Position numbers and translations under genes: made by a program. A DNA stretch of 64,000 nt from an uncultured Mollicutes bacterium (GTDB lineage Bacteria; Bacillota_I; Bacilli_A; Acholeplasmatales; Anaeroplasmataceae), in the NCBI GenBank assembly GCA_947174785.1, contig CAMWKG010000006.1:1-64000 (forward strand), in the 5' to 3' direction. The notes below the pieces were generated by a model that worked only from the letters and a program-made list of their open reading frames with translations, was not told the origin of the DNA and made no database searches. Positions 52,356 to 61,710 of the stretch are shown here, one piece after another. Position 1 is the stretch's first letter. Each line of letters starts with the position of its first letter.

Positions 52356-53551
52356 ATCTATTTAAGAGAATATATTGTAGAAGCTTTCAGTTTGTGATGA
52401 AAATAGCTATTCCTTTTCTACCTTATCGAATACCTAAGATATTAGGTAGGTTGGAGGATATCATTCCTATTTTGAAAAGTAAGAAAATTAAACATATATG
52501 CATTATTACAGATCAAGGTATACAAAAGAACCATCTATTAGATGAATTTTACAAAATATTAGTGGATAATGAAATTGTATATTCCGCATATGATAAAACC
52601 ATACCTAATCCAACAATTGAACAGGTGGAAGAGGCTAGGACACTTTATTTAGAAGAACATTGTCAGGCCATAGTAGCGGTTGGTGGTGGAAGTCCTATGG
52701 ATTTAGCCAAAGCTATGGGAGCTAGAATCGTACGTCCTAAAAAATCTGTAAAGAAAATGAAGGGATTACTTCATGTAAGAAAGAAGCTTCCTTTACTTTT
52801 TGCAGTACCAACTACTGCAGGAACAGGAAGTGAAACGACTCTTGCTGCGGTTATTGTTGATAGTACTACGCATCACAAATATCCAATCAATGATTTTTCT
52901 TTAATTCCTAAGTATGCTGTTTTGGATTATCATATGACTTTGACTTTACCTGCAGCAATTACCTCGACTACAGGTATGGATGCATTAACCCATGCAGTGG
53001 AGGCTTTTATTGGGAAATCTAGAACACCTCAAACAAAGAGAATGTCTATAGAAGCAGTTCGCTTAATTCACAAGCATTTATTAAACTGTTATTTGCATCC
53101 TGAAAGTGTAGAGGATAGAAGAGGTATGCTTTATGCTGCACATTATGCAGGAATTGCTTTTACAAAAAGTTATGTAGGCTATATTCACGCTATTGCACAT
53201 TCTTTAGGTGGACAATATCATCTACCTCATGGACTTGCTAATGCGATATTACTTCCCCTGATTTTAGAGGAATATGGACATAAAGTATATAGGCGGTTAT
53301 CTGTTCTATCAAAGAAGTGTGAGATTGCAGAAGCTAAGGATTCTAAAAAGATAGCTGCCCAAAAGTTTATTTCTTGGATTTATGAAATGAATGCGGCTAT
53401 GAACATTCCAAGAAAGGTACCAGGTATTATCGAAAGTGATATCTGCCAAATGGCAACCTATGCTAATCAAGAAGGAAATCCATTATATCCAGTTCCTGTA
53501 CTAATGGACAAAAAGCAATTAATGAAATTATATTATAAGGTGAAAGAGTAA
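52352..53551 (+). CDS. iron-containing alcohol dehydrogenase
   Basis: A 399-residue group III alcohol dehydrogenase. VGGGSPMDLAKAMG is the NAD(P) diphosphate loop, FAVPTTAGTGSETT is the family signature, and the metal ligands lie in DALTHAVE and HAIAHSLGGQYHLPHG. It reduces aldehydes or oxidises alcohols with a bound divalent metal. The first 35 residues (LFKRIYCRSFQFVMK...) extend beyond the usual start and may be a membrane-contacting segment. It shares one base (52352-53551 ends at 53551) with the start of the next gene. Confidence 0.92.
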   Translation: MNLFKRIYCRSFQFVMKIAIPFLPYRIPKILGRLEDIIPILKSKKIKHICIITDQGIQKNHLLDEFYKILVDNEIVYSAYDKTIPNPTIEQVEEARTLYLEEHCQAIVAVGGGSPMDLAKAMGARIVRPKKSVKKMKGLLHVRKKLPLLFAVPTTAGTGSETTLAAVIVDSTTHHKYPINDFSLIPKYAVLDYHMTLTLPAAITSTTGMDALTHAVEAFIGKSRTPQTKRMSIEAVRLIHKHLLNCYLHPESVEDRRGMLYAAHYAGIAFTKSYVGYIHAIAHSLGGQYHLPHGLANAILLPLILEEYGHKVYRRLSVLSKKCEIAEAKDSKKIAAQKFISWIYEMNAAMNIPRKVPGIIESDICQMATYANQEGNPLYPVPVLMDKKQLMKLYYKVKE

Positions 53552-54918
53552 TGGAAATAGAAGAACTAATCAAGAAGCAAAAAGAGTTTTTTGAACAAGG
53601 AAAAACCTTAAGCTATAAAACAAGAAAAAATATTTTAATCCAGTTGAAAAAAACAATACTAAAGTATGAGCCTAAGCTATATCAAGCTTTATATAAAGAT
53701 TTAAATAAATCCGAAACAGAAAGCTTTATGTGTGAAATAGGACTAGTTTTAAGTGATTTAAATTATCAGATTAAGCACTTAAAAAAGAATATGAAAAGAA
53801 GACATAAGAAAACTCCTTTAGCACAATTCAAAGGGAAGAGCTATATTGAACCAGCTCCTTATGGAAATACCCTTGTGATTGCCCCTTGGAATTATCCTAT
53901 CTTATTATCCTTAGAGCCTTTTGTAGGGGCAATAGCTGCGGGAAATACAGTCATTTTAAAGCCATCTGAATATTCTGAAGAGACAAGTTTGGTTTTAAAA
54001 GAATTAATTTCTGAGGTGTTTCCTAAAGAATATGCAACAGTAGTGTTAGGAGCTGCAGATGTAGCTTCTAAGCTATTAGATAATGAATTTGATTATATTT
54101 TCTTTACAGGTGGAACAAAGATTGGACAAAAGGTAGCACTCGCTGCTAGTAAGTATTTAACACCGACGACATTAGAACTAGGTGGGAAAAGCCCAGTTGT
54201 TGTAGATCCTTCTGCAAAGATGAATTTGGCTGCCAAAAGAATCGTGTTTGGTAAATTCTTAAATGCCGGTCAGACATGTGTAGCTCCAGATTATATTTTA
54301 GTTCATGAATCTAAAAAAGAAGAATTAGTAAAGGCTCTAAAACATTGGATGGATAAGCTTTATCCTAATTGTTTAGAAAATCCTAGCTACGTAAAAATAA
54401 TTAATGAAAGACATTTTAACAGAATTTTAAATTATATAAATACATCTAGTAAAGTGTTATATGGCGGGAAGTCTTCTTTAGAGACATTTAAAATAGAACC
54501 TACTCTAGTGGAGGCAGCTTTAGACGATCCTGTTATGCAGGAAGAAATCTTTGGACCTATATTACCAATATTAACATATAGGACAAATGAGGAGTTAATC
54601 AGTATTATCCGTAAGCATCCCAATCCTTTAGCCTTTTATATTTTCTCTACGAAGAAGAAAAATATTGACTGGATTACTGCTCATGTTCAATTTGGTGGTG
54701 GCTGTGTAAATGATACCATTATTCACTTGGCAACAAACGAATTGCCATTTGGTGGTGTGCGTCAATCAGGAATTGGTAGCTATCATGGAAAGAAGACCTT
54801 TGAAACCTTTAGTCATTATAAATCTATCCTTTCAAAAGCCAACTGGATTGATATGCCTATTCGTTATACGCCTTATACAAAAAAGAAAAGAAAGCTGATT
54901 CAATTCTTTATGAAGTAA
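53551..54918 (+). CDS. aldehyde dehydrogenase, class 3 type
   Basis: A 455-residue NAD(P)-dependent dehydrogenase that oxidises aldehydes to acids. IAPWNYPILLSLEP, FFTGGTKIGQ (nucleotide loop), LELGGKSPVVVD (general base Glu) and GQTCVAPDY (nucleophilic Cys) are all present, and the length matches class 3 fatty-aldehyde enzymes rather than the roughly 490-residue class. The basic C-terminus resembles membrane-associated members. With the alcohol dehydrogenase and the MarR gene it forms a three-gene aldehyde-handling operon. Confidence 0.93.
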   Translation: MEIEELIKKQKEFFEQGKTLSYKTRKNILIQLKKTILKYEPKLYQALYKDLNKSETESFMCEIGLVLSDLNYQIKHLKKNMKRRHKKTPLAQFKGKSYIEPAPYGNTLVIAPWNYPILLSLEPFVGAIAAGNTVILKPSEYSEETSLVLKELISEVFPKEYATVVLGAADVASKLLDNEFDYIFFTGGTKIGQKVALAASKYLTPTTLELGGKSPVVVDPSAKMNLAAKRIVFGKFLNAGQTCVAPDYILVHESKKEELVKALKHWMDKLYPNCLENPSYVKIINERHFNRILNYINTSSKVLYGGKSSLETFKIEPTLVEAALDDPVMQEEIFGPILPILTYRTNEELISIIRKHPNPLAFYIFSTKKKNIDWITAHVQFGGGCVNDTIIHLATNELPFGGVRQSGIGSYHGKKTFETFSHYKSILSKANWIDMPIRYTPYTKKKRKLIQFFMK

Positions 54919-54925
54919 TACTATT

Positions 54926-54955
54926 AGAAACTCTAGGGATAGAGTTTCTTTTTTA
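54926..54955 (+). terminator. terminator of the dehydrogenase operon
   Basis: AGAAACTCTA / TAGAGTTTCT, a ten-base-pair perfect stem with a GGGA loop, then six T. Confidence 0.92.
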
Positions 54956-55104
54956 TGGAGTGGAAAACCACTTATTTATTCTTAAATACAACACCTTATA
55001 TAATGATTCGTTATTTTTTTACAAAATTTTTACATTTCTTAAATAATTATTTAAATTATCTATTGTAAAATCATTATACATCATAGGTGTTAGGAGTGGA
55101 GTAT

Positions 55105-55746
55105 ATGAAGAATATTAAAGAGTTTATACCTAGTTTATTAGGATTGATACTGTCTATCATAGCCTTTGTTGTGTATGTGATTACAACAGAAAAGATACTG
55201 CCTTTAACTTGTGTACAAATTTTTGTTGTACCCTTATTATTATTTATAATCCAAGGACTCAATTGGACAAACAAAATACGTATTCCTATAGTTTTTCAAT
55301 ATTTGTTATGCATTCATTTAGTACTTGCATTAATCCTAGGAAGCGGATTTGACTTTTATGATAAATTTTCCTGGTGGGATTTGCTTCTTCATGGATATTT
55401 TGGTTTTCTTTTTAGCTTTTTAGTTTTTATTATCTTATTCAATTATGATGGAGAAAAGATGAAGCCCATTTTGTTTTTGGTAATTATATTCTTTATAACT
55501 ATGGGGGCAGCAGGCTTATGGGAAATATATGAATTTACTATGGATAGACTATTAAATGGGGATGCTCAAAGAATTCAGGAGTCTATTGCTCAAGGACATA
55601 CACCTGTGTATGATACAATGATGGATTTAATTATAGCCATATCTGGAATTCTAGGATTTTATGCAATTCTTTTTGTAGATAAATGCCATAATTATCGAAT
55701 TTCAAAATACATTTATAAAGCAATAAAAAAAGAAAATAAAGAGTGA
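55105..55746 (+). CDS. integral membrane protein (YjdF/DUF2238-like)
   Basis: About 213 residues with six or seven membrane helices. WWDLLLHGYFGF, GLWEIYEFTMDRL and a late DTMMDLIIAISG match the pattern of YjdF/DUF2238 proteins. The function of the family is unknown. ATG 55105 follows GGAGTGGAG; the GTG at 55087 lacks a site. Single gene with its own terminator. Confidence 0.75.
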   Translation: MKNIKEFIPSLLGLILSIIAFVVYVITTEKILPLTCVQIFVVPLLLFIIQGLNWTNKIRIPIVFQYLLCIHLVLALILGSGFDFYDKFSWWDLLLHGYFGFLFSFLVFIILFNYDGEKMKPILFLVIIFFITMGAAGLWEIYEFTMDRLLNGDAQRIQESIAQGHTPVYDTMMDLIIAISGILGFYAILFVDKCHNYRISKYIYKAIKKENKE

Positions 55747-55749
55747 AAT

Positions 55750-55776
55750 AAGCACCATTTGGTGCTTTATTTATTT
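55750..55776 (+). terminator. terminator after the YjdF-like gene
   Basis: AAGCACC-ATTT-GGTGCTT followed by TATTTATTT. Confidence 0.75.
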
Positions 55777-55816
55777 GTCTAAATGTGGTAAGATAATAGG
55801 TGAGTGAGGTTGTCTT

Positions 55817-56596
55817 ATGAAAGAGTTTAAAAAGACTAAAAAACGATACAACATATTAACTGTTATTTTGTTTATTTTGGCAGGCATAGCATTAGTTGCA
55901 GGAATTGCTTTAGAATTTCTTGCAGAGATTGAAAATGATATTGCTTTAATATTTTTTATTGTCGCATTGGCTTTGGTTGTTCTTAGCTTTCCTTTACTTA
56001 TTTTTATTTACAAATTTCAAAACAAAATAGCTAAAAAAATGATTGAGGAATTAAATAAGTCTTTGGATAGAGAATATACCTATCAAGAAGGGACATCTAT
56101 CTTGGATATAGTAGATGATAGTATGCATCCTTATGAATTAAATATGAAGCCTTTCTCAAAGGATGGAATTGTTGGAAAGTATGAGGATATTGATTTTGAA
56201 TACTATCTTTGTACATTTGAAAAGGAATCTTTATTTTCACAAGATAATAAGAATCGATATGAATTATACGTATTTAAAAATGTAAGTGTATTTTCAAAAA
56301 GCTTTTTTGTAACTGCAAAGAAATTAAAAAATGTTGAACAATATAAAGTAACTCCTACAAGGGGAATGGCCTCTATTTACACAACAAGAAATGATGATAT
56401 CATCTTAGATGATTTACCTAAGGATGTTTTGTTTTTAAGTGTAAATGAGCACACTTTATATGTTTATAAAACTCCAGAACGTAAAAAGCCATTATTTCAA
56501 TTGGCAGATGATGCAGATGATTTTAAAGAGCTATTTGCTAAAGAAATAGAAAAAATCAAGGATACGTATGAAGAAACAAAAGCTTGGATAAAATGA
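55817..56596 (+). CDS. membrane protein resembling DUF3137, function unknown
   Basis: 259 residues: two N-terminal transmembrane helices (about 12-35 and 40-66), then a long cytoplasmic domain. The segment with YEDIDFEYYLCTFEKES followed by YELYVFKNV recalls DUF3137/galanin-like proteins, but the match is loose. It overlaps no gene, but the next start lies only 14 bases after its stop, so it may be co-transcribed with tmk. Confidence 0.6.
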   Translation: MKEFKKTKKRYNILTVILFILAGIALVAGIALEFLAEIENDIALIFFIVALALVVLSFPLLIFIYKFQNKIAKKMIEELNKSLDREYTYQEGTSILDIVDDSMHPYELNMKPFSKDGIVGKYEDIDFEYYLCTFEKESLFSQDNKNRYELYVFKNVSVFSKSFFVTAKKLKNVEQYKVTPTRGMASIYTTRNDDIILDDLPKDVLFLSVNEHTLYVYKTPERKKPLFQLADDADDFKELFAKEIEKIKDTYEETKAWIK

Positions 56597-56610
56597 AAGA
56601 GGTAGCTAAT

Positions 56611-57231
56611 ATGAAGGGATTATTTATCACATTTGAAGGTGGAGAATGTAGTGGCAAAACCACGATTATACAAAAGCTATGTAAGACATTAGAGGAAAAA
56701 GGAATCTCTTATATATCTACTAGGGAACCTGGCGGTATTGACATTGCCGAGCAAATTCGTAGTATTATTCTTGATGTGAATAATACGGCTATGACAGAAG
56801 AGACAGAAGCTTTACTTTATGCAGCAAGTAGAATGCAGCATTTAAAAGAACGCGTTATACCTGCAATAGAACGTGGCGACATTGTGATTTGTGATCGTTT
56901 CTTAGATTCCTCTTTAGCTTACCAGGGTTATGCAAGAAAATTAGGTATGGATGCTATTTTAAAGATAAATCACTTTGCGTTAGACCATTTACCTGATTTA
57001 ACTTTATTTATTGATGTTAAGCCTGAGGTTGCTTTAAAGCGTTTGGGAAACAGAAACAAATCAGATCGTTTGGATTTGGAGGAGCTAGAGTTTCATCAAA
57101 ATGTTTATGATGGATATCATCAGGTATGTCAGATGTATCCAGAGCGTATTAGAAGAATTGATGGAAATAGATCACTAGAAGTGATTATTGAGGAATGCAT
57201 TTCAATAATATTAGAATTTATAGGTAGGTGA
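56611..57231 (+). CDS. tmk: thymidylate kinase
   Basis: About 206 residues. FEGGECSGKTT is the P-loop, REPGG and DRFLDSSLAYQG bind dTMP, and LGNRNKSDRLD is the lid. It makes dTDP for DNA synthesis. ATG 56611 follows GAGGTAG; the longer frame overlaps the upstream gene and lacks a site. tmk followed by holB is the order found in Bacillus, but the two small genes (yaaQ, yaaR) that separate them there are missing. Confidence 0.96.
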   Translation: MKGLFITFEGGECSGKTTIIQKLCKTLEEKGISYISTREPGGIDIAEQIRSIILDVNNTAMTEETEALLYAASRMQHLKERVIPAIERGDIVICDRFLDSSLAYQGYARKLGMDAILKINHFALDHLPDLTLFIDVKPEVALKRLGNRNKSDRLDLEELEFHQNVYDGYHQVCQMYPERIRRIDGNRSLEVIIEECISIILEFIGR

Positions 57232-57236
57232 TAGTG

Positions 57237-58196
57237 GTGAATGTTTTAGATATGATTTCAAATCAGCAGCATATCTATGATGTATTAAAACAAAATAAAA
57301 TCAATGACCGCTTATCACATGCTTATCTATTTTATGGAGATGAAGGTGTTGGCAAGAAGGAAATGGCTTATGCTTTAGCCTGCTTATTTTATTGTGAGCA
57401 TGATGGTTGTCTATCCTGTGAGACTTGTCAAAACATTTTAAATGACCAGCATTTAAATGTTACCTATATTGGAGTGTTAGAATCTAAGAAACTTATTTCT
57501 AAGGAACAAATCACAGACCTTCAGGAAGAGTTTTCTAAAACCTCTTTGTTAGAAGGACCGAGAATATATATTGTAGATGGGATAGATACTGCTTCAGCAT
57601 CTGCTCAAAATAGCCTTTTAAAGTTTATAGAAGAACCCATCAATAATACACCTACCATTGGTATATTTATTGCTACAGATTTAGCAAATGTTGTTTCTAC
57701 AATTGTATCACGTTGTTCCTTAATTCATTTTCCTTCTATTGAAGTAAAAAAATTGATAGGGCAACTTGAAAAAGAAGGAATAGACAGCTTAGATGCTGCA
57801 CTTTCTAGTGTGACAACAAATAATATTATGGAGGCTAAGGAGCTCATTCAGACAAAAGATTTTGAGGATATGAAAGGCTTCTTTTTAGAGTTTCTTTCTT
57901 TGAAAAATAAAAAACAAGCTGTCTTGTTATATATTAATCAAATGTCTAAATTAAATATTGAAAATATGAGATTGTTTTTTAAATGGTTGATTGCTTTTTA
58001 CGAGGATATCTTCAGGATAGAAGATAAAGAAGATTTGATTTTAACAAGCTTATATGATAAAATATTAATATATGCAAAAATGGAAAATTCAATTGTTTAT
58101 GGACAATTTCAACTCATTTTAGATTTATATTCAAAACTGAATTATAACGTTTCTGCAAAAAATATATTTCATGAATTAATTTCTAAATTATTTTAG
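57237..58196 (+). CDS. holB: DNA polymerase III delta-prime subunit
   Basis: About 319 residues of the clamp-loader AAA+ type. LFYGDEGVGKKEMAYALA is the degenerate P-loop, CEHDGCLSCETC gives the four zinc-module Cys, SLLKFIEEP and SRCSLIHFP are sensor regions. GTG 57228, 57234 and 57237 and ATG 57252 are possible; TAGGTGAT best serves GTG 57237. Confidence 0.9.
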   Translation: MNVLDMISNQQHIYDVLKQNKINDRLSHAYLFYGDEGVGKKEMAYALACLFYCEHDGCLSCETCQNILNDQHLNVTYIGVLESKKLISKEQITDLQEEFSKTSLLEGPRIYIVDGIDTASASAQNSLLKFIEEPINNTPTIGIFIATDLANVVSTIVSRCSLIHFPSIEVKKLIGQLEKEGIDSLDAALSSVTTNNIMEAKELIQTKDFEDMKGFFLEFLSLKNKKQAVLLYINQMSKLNIENMRLFFKWLIAFYEDIFRIEDKEDLILTSLYDKILIYAKMENSIVYGQFQLILDLYSKLNYNVSAKNIFHELISKLF

Positions 58197-58208
58197 GATG
58201 TGATAAAT

Positions 58209-59057
58209 TTGAAAGCAATACGTGTGAAATTTAAGCCAGTTGGCAAACGCTATTTCTTCGGTACTGCAAACTATGAGCTGAAGGATGGAGCCCCTGTAAT
58301 CGTAAGTACGATAAGAGGAACAGAGCTTGGCTTTTGTTGTGGTGAAATATTTAACTTAGATGAAAAAGATTTAACTGCTGAGCTTAAGGATATTGTGCGA
58401 CTTGCAACCAAACAGGATTTGGAAGCACACGAAAAAAACAAAAAAGATCAGCCAGAGATTATAGCTAAGACAAAAGAAATTTCAAAAGAGCTTGAACTTT
58501 CTATAAAGGTTTTAGAAGCAGAGTATACTCTAGACCGCTCTAAGCTAATCATTTATTTTGAAGCTGAGAATAGGATAGACTTCCGTGAGCTAGTAAAACG
58601 ACTTGCCGAAATCTATCATACGAGAATTGAGCTTCGTCAGGTAGGATCTAGAGATGGTGCTAAGGTGTTTGGCGGTATCGGACCATGTGGATTAATTGTA
58701 TGCTGTCGTACCTTTATTACTGAGTTTGATAATGTAAGTGTGAAGATGGCAAAAAATCAAAACCTTTCCTTAAACCCTGTAAAAATCAGTGGAAATTGTG
58801 GAAAGCTACTTTGCTGTATTAATTATGAAAATGAACTCTATAAGGAGTTAAAGAAGTTTGCTCCTGATATAGGAGATATAGTAAAAACAGAAGAGGGACC
58901 TGCAAAGGTATTATCCTGTGATGTACTCAATAAAACCTGTAAAGTAAAATACATAGAAGAAGAAAATAAATTTGGTTATTTAAAATTAGATGAAATCGAA
59001 TTTGTTCGTTCTATGGATAAACGTAAGGGTGATGATGATGCCGATAGTGAAGAATGA
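58209..59057 (+). CDS. yaaT: PSP1-domain protein YaaT/RicT
   Basis: About 282 residues. GGIGPCGLIVCCRTF and ISGNCGKLLCCINYENE carry the conserved Cys that in Bacillus RicAFT bind Fe-S clusters. That complex promotes RNA maturation and development; partners RicA and RicF are not in this window. TTG 58209 is preferred because AGGATG precedes it and GTG 58200 overlaps that site; the resulting N-terminus (MKAIRVKFKPVGKRYFF) aligns in register with Bacillus YaaT. The next gene starts inside its 3' end. Confidence 0.9.
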   Translation: MKAIRVKFKPVGKRYFFGTANYELKDGAPVIVSTIRGTELGFCCGEIFNLDEKDLTAELKDIVRLATKQDLEAHEKNKKDQPEIIAKTKEISKELELSIKVLEAEYTLDRSKLIIYFEAENRIDFRELVKRLAEIYHTRIELRQVGSRDGAKVFGGIGPCGLIVCCRTFITEFDNVSVKMAKNQNLSLNPVKISGNCGKLLCCINYENELYKELKKFAPDIGDIVKTEEGPAKVLSCDVLNKTCKVKYIEEENKFGYLKLDEIEFVRSMDKRKGDDDADSEE

Positions 59058-59772
59058 TTTACTTGGGCATCCTGCATTAGAAATATATCAGGATACTGAT
59101 GGATTTAACTTTTCTATCGATACAATGCTTCTTGCTGATTTCGTAACTGTTACGACAAGAACGAAGCATATTTGCGATTTATGTAGTGGGAATGCACCTA
59201 TTCCTTTATATTTAACATTAAGAACGAATGCACATATTATAGGTGTAGAGGTTCAAAGAGAATCTTATGATTTGGCAATCAAATCCGTAGAAGAAAATCA
59301 TTTAGAAAATCAAATTTCTATGGTATTAGATAATCTGATTGGAATATCTTCTAAAATTGGGAAGAATTGCTTTGAGGTTGTCACATGCAATCCTCCATTT
59401 TTCAAAGTAGGAGATAACAATATAAATCCTAACGATAAGAAGGCGATAGCTAGACACGAGGTATTAGCTACGCTAGAGGATATTGTTTGCGAATCTGCAA
59501 GATTGCTTAATTCCAAAGGAAGACTTGCAATGGTGCATAGACCAGACCGTCTATTAGAAATTATAGAAGTCTTTAGAAAATATCATATTGAACCTAAGCG
59601 TTTAAGATTTTGTTATCCTAAGCTAGGGAGTCCTTGTAATCATATTTTGATTGAAGGAATTAAGGATGGTTCTTCTGGAGGACTTGTTGTATTACCGCCA
59701 CTCATCGTATATGATGAAAATAATCAGTGGACAAAAGAAGTATTAAGAATATATAATTATGAAAAGGAGTGA
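59038..59772 (+). CDS. trmN6: tRNA1(Val) adenine-37 N6-methyltransferase
   Basis: About 244 residues. ICDLCSGNAPIPLYL is the SAM loop and VVTCNPPFFKVG the N6-adenine NPP(Y/F) catalytic motif; FNFSIDTMLLADFV near the N-terminus is shared with YfiC/YabB proteins. It modifies A37 of a tRNA. Several starts (59032, 59035, 59038) follow AAGGGTG; the third gives the most usual distance. It overlaps yaaT by 20 bases. Confidence 0.88.
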   Translation: MPIVKNDLLGHPALEIYQDTDGFNFSIDTMLLADFVTVTTRTKHICDLCSGNAPIPLYLTLRTNAHIIGVEVQRESYDLAIKSVEENHLENQISMVLDNLIGISSKIGKNCFEVVTCNPPFFKVGDNNINPNDKKAIARHEVLATLEDIVCESARLLNSKGRLAMVHRPDRLLEIIEVFRKYHIEPKRLRFCYPKLGSPCNHILIEGIKDGSSGGLVVLPPLIVYDENNQWTKEVLRIYNYEKE

Positions 59773-59777
59773 GGATT

Positions 59778-60185
59778 ATGTTCTTAAGTTTATTAAATAA
59801 AAAGGAAATGCTTAAATTTTTAGACTTAGCCATCTATATGGTAGATATTGATGGAGAGCCTACACAATATGAAAAGCGTATCCTAAACAAGATGATTGCT
59901 GAGCTAGATGAAATCAAGGATGAATATTCCTTCCGTTTGACAGACTCTGTTGAAAACACAATTGATTTCTTTGCTCATACAAACAAGGTTGTAAAGAATG
60001 TTGTTTATTTAAATCTTGTAATTATATCTATGGAGGATGATTTATATAATACCTCTGAGCTTTTATTCTTGGAAAAGATTCAAAAGAAGCTAGATATTTC
60101 TGCCGAAAAGCGTCGTGAGTTAATCTCAATAGTTTATGCAGAGCGTGATTTAAGAGAAAAGGCAAATCGTATTATTAAGAACTAA
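59778..60185 (+). CDS. TerB-like helical protein, function unknown
   Basis: About 135 residues, almost all helical. LDLAIYMVDIDGEPTQYEKR near the N-terminus resembles the first acidic helix pair of TerB-like domains (A..D..G...E), although the full metal-site pattern is not clear. ATG 59778 is nine bases after GGAG. It stands where Bacillus has yazA between the trmN6 homologue and rsmI, but is not a GIY-YIG protein. Its stop overlaps the rsmI start. Confidence 0.55.
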   Translation: MFLSLLNKKEMLKFLDLAIYMVDIDGEPTQYEKRILNKMIAELDEIKDEYSFRLTDSVENTIDFFAHTNKVVKNVVYLNLVIISMEDDLYNTSELLFLEKIQKKLDISAEKRRELISIVYAERDLREKANRIIKN

Positions 60186-61027
60186 TGAAGATACGTAGTT
60201 TTGATGTGGATAAGGCAATTCTTTATTTGGTAGCAACACCAATAGGGAATTTAAAGGATATGACCTTTAGAGCAATAGAAATTTTACAGAGTGTAGATAA
60301 AATATATGCTGAGGATACTAGAACCTCTGGTGTTTTATTATCGCATTATGATATTCATACGAAGCTTGAAAGCTATCATGAATATAATCAAGATTTAAAA
60401 TCAGATCAGGTATTAAAGGAATTACAGTCAGGTATGAAACTGGCAATTATATCTGATGCTGGACTTCCTGTAATATCAGATCCAGGCTATAAGCTCGTTA
60501 CCCTTGCAATAGAGAATGGTATTGCTGTTTCAACTATACCTGGAGCATCAGCGGGGATTAGCGCTCTCATTGCTTCTGGTCTTGCCCCTATGCCTTATAC
60601 CTTTTATGGTTTTTTAGATGCAAAGCATACAAAAAGAATAAAAGAGTTAGAGGAAGTAAAATATCTTTCTCATACTATAATATTTTATGAAGCTCCTCAT
60701 CGAATTGCCGAAACATTAAAGGACATGCTAGATGTTTTAGGAAATAGGCATATAGTTCTTGCAAGAGAATTGACCAAAACCTTTGAAGAATATTCTAGAG
60801 GTACAATAGAAGAGATTTTAGTAGACTTACCTTTAAAAGGGGAAATGGTTCTTATTGTGGAAGGGTATAAAGAAGCTGGTCAAATTGATAATCCTTTTCA
60901 AAAAATTGATGAATTGATATCTTTAGGAACTAAGCCGAATGAAGCTATTAAAGAGGTTGCAAAATTGACCAACTCTAATAGAAGCGAGCTTTATAAGAAG
61001 TATTTACAATATAAAAATGAACAATAA
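60185..61027 (+). CDS. rsmI: 16S rRNA (cytidine-1402 2'-O) methyltransferase
   Basis: 280 residues. LYLVATPIGNLKDMTFRAIE is the RsmI signature, AEDTRTSGVLL and SDAGLPVISDPGYKLV are the SAM-binding tetrapyrrole-methylase loops, and IFYEAPHRI is conserved. It methylates the ribose of C1402 in the decoding centre. It begins at TAATG, sharing one base with the preceding stop. Synteny tmk-holB-yaaT-trmN6-rsmI supports the assignment. Confidence 0.96.
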   Translation: MKIRSFDVDKAILYLVATPIGNLKDMTFRAIEILQSVDKIYAEDTRTSGVLLSHYDIHTKLESYHEYNQDLKSDQVLKELQSGMKLAIISDAGLPVISDPGYKLVTLAIENGIAVSTIPGASAGISALIASGLAPMPYTFYGFLDAKHTKRIKELEEVKYLSHTIIFYEAPHRIAETLKDMLDVLGNRHIVLARELTKTFEEYSRGTIEEILVDLPLKGEMVLIVEGYKEAGQIDNPFQKIDELISLGTKPNEAIKEVAKLTNSNRSELYKKYLQYKNEQ

Positions 61028-61041
61028 AGGAGGTTTTTCCT

Positions 61042-61599
61042 TTGAGTTATAATGATGAGTATCCATTATTAAAGGATAAATTTAATGTATTTCGTAGTGC
61101 CACCTATGATAAGGTAATGCAAATGTTTTATAAATTTAAAACAGGTGTTATTTACATAGGAGGAGCATGGTGTAAAAATTGTCAGGCAGTCATTTCTATC
61201 ATCAATAAGACCGCTAAAAAAAATAAGATAAGAACAATTCTTCATTACGATCCTCATTTTATAGATGTATTTAAAGAAGAGGTAGATTTAAGAGATTGTG
61301 GAGATTTAGAAACGAAATTAAATTATTATTATCTTATAGAAAAGCTTGAATACAAAAGTGATACACTTGTACAAGACACATTAATACCAAGATTAAATGT
61401 ACCTGCAGTTATAGGAATTAAAAATGGAAAATGTGTTGGTGTAATTGATGAAGAGTATATATTAGATGCAGCAGGACTTCATAAAGAAGGAGATTCTGTA
61501 GATTGTTCTGAAGATTACACAAATCGATTAACGGAATTATTCCAAGCTGTAAGGGAAAAGGAAAAAAGACATCATTTTTTTCGCAAAAAGAAAGAATAG
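61042..61599 (+). CDS. thioredoxin-like protein
   Basis: 185 residues starting with TTG behind a near-perfect AAAGGAGG (seven-base spacing), which decides the start. YIGGAWCKNCQAV gives a CxxC at the place of the thioredoxin active site, and LIPRLNVPAVIGIKNGK gives the cis-Pro strand. It lacks a signal peptide, so it would act in the cytoplasm. The basic C-terminal tail is unusual. Partner unknown. Confidence 0.75.
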   Translation: MSYNDEYPLLKDKFNVFRSATYDKVMQMFYKFKTGVIYIGGAWCKNCQAVISIINKTAKKNKIRTILHYDPHFIDVFKEEVDLRDCGDLETKLNYYYLIEKLEYKSDTLVQDTLIPRLNVPAVIGIKNGKCVGVIDEEYILDAAGLHKEGDSVDCSEDYTNRLTELFQAVREKEKRHHFFRKKKE

Positions 61600-61608
61600 T
61601 TTTTATAT

Positions 61609-61640
61609 GCACTTATTATAAAAAATAGGTGCTTTTCTTT
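61609..61640 (+). terminator. Rho-independent terminator after the thioredoxin-like gene
   Basis: GCACTTATT / AATAGGTGC (one G-T pair) followed by TTTTCTTTT. It closes the tmk-rsmI block. Confidence 0.75.
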
Positions 61641-61710
61641 TATCAAATTATTCAAAATAAATTTGTATATAAAAGTGTAATAACAAATGTTGGGAAATGG
61701 AGGAAGGATT

